Below, one piece after another: positions 8,871 through 14,537 of a DNA stretch of 14,537 nucleotides (positions are counted from its first letter, which is position 1; every line of letters begins with the position of its first letter). Below the pieces are notes generated by a model. That model searched no databases. It had not been told where the DNA came from and saw only the letters and a program-made list of their open reading frames with translations. The DNA is taken from NCBI GenBank assembly GCA_028456385.1, contig JALNQF010000772.1, forward strand, positions 1-14,537, given 5' to 3'. The translations under genes and the position numbers were made by a program. This DNA comes from Ophiosphaerella korrae. Its lineage: Eukaryota; Ascomycota; Dothideomycetes; Pleosporales; Phaeosphaeriaceae.

Positions 8871-10030
8871 AAGAGTAAAAACCTAAAGAAAAAAACTTAG
8901 TTAAAAATAACTAAAAAGAAGAAAGAAGCACTATAAGTATAAGCTAAACCTTAAGAAAAAGTAGCTAGGAGTAAAGAAGTATAATATATAATACTCTACT
9001 AGACCTTTTATTATAATAATAACTACTATATATATCTTTCTAGTAAATAGAGAGTAGTATAGTTCCTATAGAAATAAAGGTATAGAGTAGCTATAATAAA
9101 AAAAAGAATAAAAGCTTAGCTAGAGAAAATAGCCTAAGTAATAGACTTACTAATAGAAGACTTAGAAGGAGAAGAGCCTCTAGTACTATTAATCTAAGAT
9201 AAAAGACTAGCACTAGATAAAGAGACTACTACAACTACTTCTAAAAGACTAAGAAAAAGTAAGAAGTAAGTTAGTATAAAAAATATAGAGTATACCTAGC
9301 TAATAATATATAGCTATAATAGCTATATAATAATAGATATAGAGGAATAAAACAAAGAATAGAAGTTTATTTAGATATACTTAATAGTTATAAGTATAGA
9401 GAAAGTGTATAAAGACTAGAAAGAATATAACTTTAAAGAAATAAAGTTTATACTATTTTAAGAATAGATAAAGTAATATATAGTTATAGTAAGAAAGATA
9501 CTTATATAAAGAGAATAGTAGTACTTTATAAGAAAGATATAATAGATTAATAGAGCCTATATACTATAAGTACTAGTAGTATACTATATCCTAATAATAA
9601 ATATACCTAGTAAAGATAGATACTAAGAAGGAGATAATAAAATAATAGATCTAGAATATCTAGTATACTTTAAAGTATTATAGATATTATACTTAGATAA
9701 GAATTATATTATATATAAAAACTCTAAAGTAAATAATAATATATAGCTTATAAGAAGAAAAGGCTATAACTATATAAGAGTAATCTTAGTAGAAAATATC
9801 TAAAGATAAGAAATAATCTAAGAAGATAGATATATAGTAGTAAGACTTAGACCTAAACTAACTAAGAAATACGTCTAAGGAAGACTATAGTATAAATATA
9901 TAAATAATAAATATCTAAAATATAAAATATATAAACTTAAAGTAAAGTTATAGCTTTAAAAAGATAGATAATTTATAAAACTACTTAAGTAAAAAAAGCT
10001 AGAAGGTATAAGAAGCCTATATATTATAAA
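8871..10030 (+). other. Gag C-terminus to protease linker, outer element
   Basis: About 385 codons between the knuckles and the protease, collinear with the nested copy without length change apart from the A run. A basic Lys-rich stretch follows the knuckles, then an acidic segment (DLEGEEPLVLL) near 9160-9190, then a mixed segment with no family I can name. In-frame stops remain of the Gln/Trp type. Whether this is Gag or a Pol N-terminal domain cannot be told. Confidence 0.6.
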
Positions 10031-10330
10031 AATAAGTATATACTAAAGAAAGAAAGTATAAATAATAATTAATAGTAGAGCTATAAGAAACTTTATATTA
10101 AAGAAGTTTATAAAAAAATAAGGAATAAAGTATATAATAAAGAAATACCTTTAATAACTAAGTATAATTAAAGAAAAACTATTCTAAGAACCTATTAGGT
10201 TTAAAATAGTTCTCTTAATACTTAAACTAAAAAGGATAATAATTAAGAATATAGTTATAGATATAATAATAATTAATAATAAATAAGATATAATATTAGG
10301 TATACTATAGTTATAGATAACTAACCTATA
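10031..10330 (+). other. Aspartic protease relic, outer element
   Basis: Retroviral-type protease, which cuts the polyprotein. The active site reads I-I-N-S-R-A-I-R-N-F around AAT at 10071-10073; the parent D-S-G-A-T-G has Asp to Asn (GAT to AAT after T) and both Gly to Arg. A later segment, DIILGILQLQITN-like with stops, near 10277-10320 fits the second conserved protease motif (LG, then W). The catalytic residue is therefore lost. Confidence 0.75.
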
Positions 10331-10559
10331 TATTAATTAGAAAATAAGAAAGATTAATTATAGTAGAATAGATATATTAAAAGCTAATATAAGTACCTAT
10401 AAAGGAGAATTCTCTAAAGAATATAAAAAATAGGAAAAATAGCTTATAGAGCTAAAGGATTACCTTCTAGAATATTAACTATAGGATTTAGTAATAGAAC
10501 TAAAAGAAAGTAAAAACGTAGGATAGAGCTTAGTCTACTAAAAAATAGAAGAAGAATCT

Positions 10560-11130
10560 AAAATTAAATAAGTATTTATATAGAAAGTAATAAAAAAGAG
10601 ATAGATAAAAGAATCTAAATCCTTAGTAGTATATAGACTAATATTTATAGATAAAAAAGGAATAAGTAATAAAAGACTTTATATAGATTTTAGAAAAACT
10701 AACATAATTATAAACAAGAACTAATACCTACTACTATAAATAGATAAAATATAAGATAGGCTATAAAGAGTAAAGATCTTTATAAAACTAGTTATTTAGA
10801 ACGTATACTACTAGATTAGAATTAAAAAAGGTAATAAGTAAAAAATAGTATTTAGAATATAATATTGACTATATAAGTACTTAGTTATACTATTTAGCTT
10901 AATAAATACACTAGTAGTATTTTAAGAAAGAATTAATATAGTACTAAGAGAGTACTTAGACGTATTTATATTTATATATCTAGATAATATCCTTATATTT
11001 TTAAAAATAGAGAAAGAATATATATAGTATATATACAAAGTACTAGAAAAGCTAGTAGAAAATAAACTATTTTTTAAAATAAGAAAATACAAATTCTATA
11101 TAAAAGAAATAGACTTCCTTAGATTTATTA
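10560..11130 (+). other. Reverse transcriptase relic, outer element
   Basis: Motifs in order: RLYIDFRKTN (Asp 10686-10688), KIFIKLVI for the TKLDL box, a segment LFSLINTLVVF at about 10888-10920 matching PFGLTNAPAVF, and FIYLDNILIF around 10977-10988 for YLDD, with the second Asp changed to Asn. Downstream KLFFKIRKYKFYIKEIDFLRF matches the usual Ty3/Gypsy connection. RT copies element RNA into DNA in cytoplasmic particles. It is inactive here through stops and the YLDN change. Confidence 0.92.
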
Positions 11131-11399
11131 TTAAACTAAGAAAGATTAAAATTAACTTAGAAAAGATTAGCTTAATTAATAAATAGCTAATACTAAAGAA
11201 CTTAAAAAAAGTATAATAATTTTATAGGCTAGCTAACTTTTATAGAAAGTTAATAGTAGGATATTTTAAAGATATAGAACTAATTACAAGACTTATAAAG
11301 AAAGATATACTATTTAAATAAATAAAAGAATATAATAAAGTATTTAGAAAAATTAAGAAAAAGTTTATAGAGAACCTAGTTATTAGAATATATAACCTA

Positions 11400-11790
11400 G
11401 ACTTACTAGTAATAGTAAAAATAGACGTATCTAATTTAGTCTATAGAATAGTACTAATATAGGAAGACCTAGAAACTAGAAAAGAATATTTAGTTAAATA
11501 CTTCTCTAAGAAGATAAAAATAGTAGAACTTAACTACTTAATTTATAATAAAGAGATACTAGTAATCTATAAAGTATTTAAATAGTAAAGAGTATATCTA
11601 TAAAGAGTAAAATATTAGATAAAAGTTTATATAGACTATAAGAACCTAATAGGATTTATAAAAACTAAAGAATTATTATAATACTATATAAGATAGTAAG
11701 AGTTCTTATTAATATTTAATATAGAAATTATATATATAAAAGAAAAAGATAATTAGTTTATAGATACTCTTAGTAGAAGACTAGACTTAT
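11400..11790 (+). other. RNase H relic, outer element
   Basis: RNase H removes the RNA strand during reverse transcription. The acidic codons survive: Asp 11424-11426 in KIDVSNL, Glu 11553-11555 in YNKEILVIYK, Asp 11634-11636 in YIDYKNLIGF and Asp 11763-11765 in FIDTLSRRLDL, the last matching the Gypsy ADALSRR motif. Stops interrupt the frame. Confidence 0.9.
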
Positions 11791-11959
11791 AAGAAGAAGT
11801 AAGTACTACTAGTATAGTTTTAGTTAAGAATAAAGAAGGATATTTAGTCCTAAATATACTTAAAATAGCTATAACACTTAAAAGAATAAGTAGTAAGCTA
11901 GATAAATAGATTAGGAAAATAATAAAAGAAGTATCTAAAGAAATAAAGAAGCTAGAAAT

Positions 11960-12760
11960 CTAAAAAAGATTTATATAAGCTTATAGAAGAATATATATTC
12001 TAAATAAGATTTAGAGAGAATTTATATAATAATTCTATAAATTACTAATATATAGTTACTAAGGAATAAAGAAAATATTAGATAGACTACTATAAGATTA
12101 CTATATCTTAAAAGTAAGATAACTAGTAATAGAAGTACTACAAAACTATATAGAATATTACAAGAATAAATATAATAGATATATACTATATAAGATACTA
12201 TAACTAGTAAAAGTACTAGAATAACTATAGAAAGTTATTATAATAGACTTTATTACAAAGCTACTAAAGTCTAAAGACTTAATATTAAGAGTTAAGTATA
12301 ATAAAATCTTAATAATAGTAAATAAACTTATAAAGTATACGTACTTTAAACTATATAAAAAGAAGAGTAAGATAGAAGTTACTATATATTAGATTATAGG
12401 AACTATAATTAGCTAATATAGACTACTAGATAAAATTATTATAGATAGAGATATACAATTTATATTAAAACTATAAGAAATAATAATAGTATAATTAGGA
12501 ATATAATAAGTAATATCTATAGTATACTACTTATAAATAGATAGATAGTTAGAATAAATAAATTAGATAGTAGAATAATACTTAAGATACTACCTTAACT
12601 ATAATTAGAATAATTAGGTATAGCTACTACTTATAGTATAGCTAGTATATAATAGTATAAAGAATATAGTAATAAGAATATTACTCTTCTTTATAAACTA
12701 TAGATTTAAACCTAATATATACTAGATACTAAGAAACTAGATATCTTAGTTTTTAAGAAG
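11960..12760 (+). other. Integrase relic, outer element
   Basis: The N-terminal HHCC motif is present with changed ligands: TAT and TAC at 12051 and 12057 for the two His, and TAT at 12147 and 12156 for the Cys pair. The catalytic triad codons are intact: Asp 12246-12248 (IIIDFITKLLKS), Asp 12444-12446 (IIIDRD) and Glu 12552-12554. The last pair are 36 codons apart, an exact D-x35-E. The flanking IVEQYLRYYLNYNQ-like segment is typical of Gypsy integrase. RIP spares acidic codons unless a T precedes GA, which explains the intact triad. Confidence 0.93.
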
Positions 12761-13049
12761 AGAAAACTTCGCTAATAGACTTAAAGATATATATAATTAA
12801 CTAAGATAAGATATAGAATTCTTATATAATTAAATAGCTAAGTACTATAATAAGAAGTATAAAGAAAGACCTTAATTTAGAGAGAGAAAAAAAGTATAGT
12901 TAGTAAGAAAGAATATTAAGAGTAAATAACTAAGTTTAAAATTAGACTATATTAAGATAAGACTATATAAGATTAAGAAAGAAGTTATACTAGTTATATT
13001 TAAATTAAAGCTACTAAATAAGATAAAGATATACCTAATATTTTACGTA

Positions 13050-13260
13050 GCTCTACTAGAATAAGTACTATAAGAAGTAGAACTACTAGTATATAAAGTA
13101 GACACGTATAAAGAATAAGAAGAATAAGAAGTTAAAAAAATCTTAGTATACTAGTTCTATAATAGAAGAAACTATTACTTAGTAGAATAAATAAGAATAG
13201 ATAAGAAAAGATAACTATAGGAGAAAATATAAGAACTAGAAGATAACCTTAATTACTCTA
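13050..13260 (+). other. Chromodomain-like C-terminus of Pol, outer element
   Basis: After IYPIFYVALLEQVLQEVELP-like residues (the HPVFHVSLL segment common to Gypsy integrase tails), the frame reads EVKKILVYQFYNRRNYYLVE at about 13128-13190. This resembles the start of a chromodomain (V-E-x-I-L, then Y-L-V-K-W). The following residues are stop-rich where Trp and Gln are expected. Position and pattern support a chromovirus; the aromatic cage cannot be verified. Confidence 0.7.
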
Positions 13261-13463
13261 AGAAACTAAAGAACTACTAAAGTTAAAACTTTCTAGAACG
13301 CCTAGTAGTAAACTAAAAGAACTAATACTACTAATAATAGATAGAGAGATAATAGAGATATCTAGCGTAGGACCTACTATAGTAATACTAAACGCTTTAT
13401 CTAGATCTAGCTTAGCTTCTAGAGCTACTAACTACTTAGCTAATTTCTTATTATTTAAGGCCT

Positions 13464-13480
13464 TTATCTTATAAAGATAA
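13464..13480. repeat. Small hairpin after gag-pol, outer element
   Basis: TTATCTT (13464-13470), ATA, AAGATAA (13474-13480). The same stem with loop TAT read on the + strand is at 1434-1450. It is embedded in a nearly unchanged block shared by both elements. Confidence 0.4.
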
Positions 13481-13946
13481 GAGAGATAAGTTTAATTCTC
13501 TACTAGTTTACTCTACGTAAGCTCTTATATATACTTATACTTAGCTTTAGCTTCTATAATTTAAGATAGTAATTTCTCTTAAGTTTAGTTAATAGCTTTC
13601 CCTATTATTATTAAGCCTAGACGTAAGAATAAGTATAATAAACGTATACTTAGAAAGAGAAATACTAGATATATTATAAGAACTACGTATATTTATATAA
13701 ATATACACTTTATAAGCCTTACTATTATTTATAAAAATAATATAAAGAAGAGACTTAAGATTTAACTTAGGAGAAGTATAATAAAAACAAGAAAATATTT
13801 TAATACTATTACGTAGTACGTAATTAGTAAGAAGATAGTAATAACGTATAAATAAAATAAGTATAAGAGAAGATAAAGAACTCTATATTAATAAAGAAAC
13901 TAGACTAATAACTTTAGCTCTAGAATAGGTAAACTAAGACTTACTT

Positions 13947-13960
13947 AAGAAAAGAGATAG
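13947..13960 (+). other. Polypurine tract of the outer element
   Basis: AAGAAAAGAGATAG ends exactly at the 3' LTR start (13961) and matches the tract of the nested element in place and pattern. One T interrupts the purines in both. Confidence 0.85.
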
Positions 13961-14391
13961 TATTATAAGTATAATAAAAGGAATTATAATAAAACTAATT
14001 AGTTTTAACTTAAGTACTAATAAAGTATAAGATAAGTAAAGTAATAATCTTAATTAAAAGACTATATATAACTAGGATACCTAGACTAATCTATAATCTA
14101 TAGACTCTTAGTATTAATAGATTATAGATTAAGATAATCTATAATCTACTAATCTTAGTAACTATAGATTATAGATTATAATAAGTATATAGTTTATAGG
14201 ATATATATTATTAAGATAGTATTAGTAATTTAATCCTTTAACTATAGAACGCTAATATAAAATAGTTATAAAATATCTTTTATTATTTATAAGTTATTAT
14301 AGATTATAATATAAGCTTTTGTTACTACCTAGTAATCTACTAACTTCTTTAAAGATAAGTACTTATAGTTAATAATAGGCAGCCTATTATA
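13961..14391 (+). repeat. Outer element 3' LTR
   Basis: 431 bp, starts TATTATAAG and ends CCTATTATA, followed by AACGC. It is the only uninterrupted LTR of this element and shows what the 5' LTR looked like before the nested insertion. It has lost more G and C than the left part of the 5' LTR; for example GCGATAG there is TATAATA here. U3, R and U5 borders cannot be set. Confidence 0.92.
14088..14177. repeat. Nested palindromes in the outer 3' LTR
   Basis: Same structure as at 417-506: outer arms 14088-14103 and 14162-14177 (16 bp), inner arms 14118-14131 and 14135-14148 (14 bp, three-base loop). Both stems are still perfect. Confidence 0.8.
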
Positions 14392-14396
14392 AACGC
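14392..14396. repeat. Target site duplication of the outer element, right copy (AACGC)
   Basis: Exact repeat of 285-289, directly after the LTR end. Confidence 0.9.
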
Positions 14397-14537
14397 CTTT
14401 ATCTACTATTTCTAATATTCTAAAAAAAGATTATAGGTCTATTATAAATACTATAAATTAAATAAATAAAAAGATTAGTAAAACTCCTACTATTAGCTAC
14501 GTAAAAGATAGACGTATTACGAAGTTAAATTTAAGAG
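14393..14537 (+). pseudogene. Possible older coding relic, right part, running off the window
   Basis: Read from 14393 the frame has one stop (TAA 14459-14461) in 48 codons, while the other two + frames have about seven and nine. It gives PLSTISNILKKDYRSIINTI, then after the stop a Lys/Arg-rich segment ending VKDRRITKLNLR. It joins in frame to 151-285 once one copy of the target duplication is removed. It is truncated by the window end. No family is recognised; another transposon gene is as likely as a host gene. Confidence 0.4.

Larger units (their letters stand above)
7803..13325 (+). pseudogene. gag-pol: Gag-Pol polyprotein relic of the outer element
   Basis: One frame (codons starting at multiples of three) runs through Gag, two zinc knuckles, protease, reverse transcriptase, RNase H, integrase and a chromodomain-like tail, about 1840 codons. 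No frameshift is needed between Gag and Pol, as in Tf1-type elements with a fused ORF. The Gag core near 8130-8600 shows PILKKFNRIREKLRPF followed by the FTKQ-like segment YKYFTK-stop-IRVAFKDID. The original ATG is lost (ATG becomes ATA), so the start is set by the first residues shared with the nested copy. In-frame stops are TAA/TAG in place of Gln or Trp. The end at 13325 is a choice; the frame continues coding-like beyond it. Confidence 0.92.
13326..14084 (+). pseudogene. Outer element: coding-like frame after gag-pol, crossing the polypurine tract into the LTR
   Basis: In the gag-pol frame, residues beyond 13325 still align with the nested element. A first Gln/Trp-type, stop-dense part contains IER-stop-stop. 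Then come YYLRPLSYKDK (about 13448-13480), an IV-LKFS...QLSLL segment near 13570-13610, IYTL-stop-ALL at 13701-13727, and EDKELYINKET at 13869-13901. The frame crosses the polypurine tract and reads SII, ELI/KLI and NL-TNKV inside the LTR until about 14084. Compared with the nested copy, the region is 30 bases longer in net terms, and many differences are synonymous (for example AGC/AGT, GAC/GAT, ATA/ATT, TAC/TAT). No known family is recognised. It could be a Pol extension or a third ORF. Confidence 0.5.
290..14391 (+). mobile_element. Outer Ty3/Gypsy chromovirus LTR retrotransposon, RIP-inactivated and split by a nested element
   Basis: This is a complete but dead element: 5' LTR in two parts (290-519 and 7586-7786), internal region 7787-13960, 3' LTR 13961-14391, flanked by AACGC duplications. 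Once the nested element and the extra TATAT are removed it is 7036 bp. The order protease, reverse transcriptase, RNase H, integrase places it in Ty3/Gypsy rather than Copia, and the chromodomain-like tail after integrase suggests a chromovirus. LTR ends read TA...TA, as expected when the canonical TG...CA is changed by RIP. Every domain contains in-frame TAA or TAG codons, so it is not autonomous. The coding strand is +. The two LTRs have the same length, so change after insertion was by base substitution, not indels. Confidence 0.93.

Noticed and set aside
1..14537. Many short open stretches that could be called small genes
   Set aside because: In this TA-saturated DNA they are fragments between RIP stops or shadows on the opposite strand of gag-pol. 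None has a convincing start, and ATG itself is nearly absent.
1..14537. Mitochondrial or plasmid DNA because of the very high AT content
   Set aside because: The composition comes from CpA-specific loss, and the content is nested nuclear-type chromovirus retrotransposons with target duplications.
1..14537. tRNA or rRNA genes
   Set aside because: No cloverleaf motifs such as the GGTTCGA-type T arm or conserved rRNA words are found on either strand.

Overview
This window is heavily RIP-mutated (repeat-induced point mutation), AT-rich DNA of the kind found in repeat-rich compartments of filamentous ascomycete (Pezizomycotina) genomes. By eye about three quarters of the bases are A or T. CpA and TpG are almost gone, TpA is everywhere, and CpG survives in many places (acgt, gcgt). 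No intact gene is present. Everything recognisable is a relic of LTR retrotransposons whose CAA, CAG and TGG codons have become stop codons. The species cannot be named from the sequence.

Layout. An outer Ty3/Gypsy retrotransposon on the + strand spans 290-14391 and is bounded by the 5-bp target duplication AACGC (285-289 and 14392-14396). Its 5' LTR is split by a second, related element on the - strand at 520-7580, which carries its own 5-bp duplication TATAT (515-519 and 7581-7585). The arithmetic is exact. The split 5' LTR (290-519 plus 7586-7786) totals 431 bp, and so does the outer 3' LTR (13961-14391). The inner LTRs (520-977 and 7123-7580) are both 458 bp. Without the inner element and the extra TSD copy, the outer element is 7036 bp; the inner is 7061 bp. 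The flanks are 1-284 and 14397-14537.

Both elements carry one gag-pol reading frame in the order Gag, two CCHC zinc knuckles, aspartic protease, reverse transcriptase, RNase H, integrase (D-x35-E) and a C-terminal chromodomain-like segment. This makes them chromoviruses of the Ty3/Gypsy group. The outer copy keeps one frame throughout (7803-13325). The inner copy (7106 down to 1583) has one extra base in an A run just before the protease.

The least expected signal lies after the chromodomain. In both elements the gag-pol frame continues as a coding-like stretch of about 240 codons, through the polypurine tract and about 120 bp into the LTR. Indels between the two copies there net to multiples of three, and many differences are synonymous. 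A second observation is that the DNA flanking the outer insertion, when rejoined at the target site, reads as one frame with few stops, which suggests an older coding relic was interrupted. The two gag-pol relics lie head to head as an inverted repeat with arms of about 6 kb.
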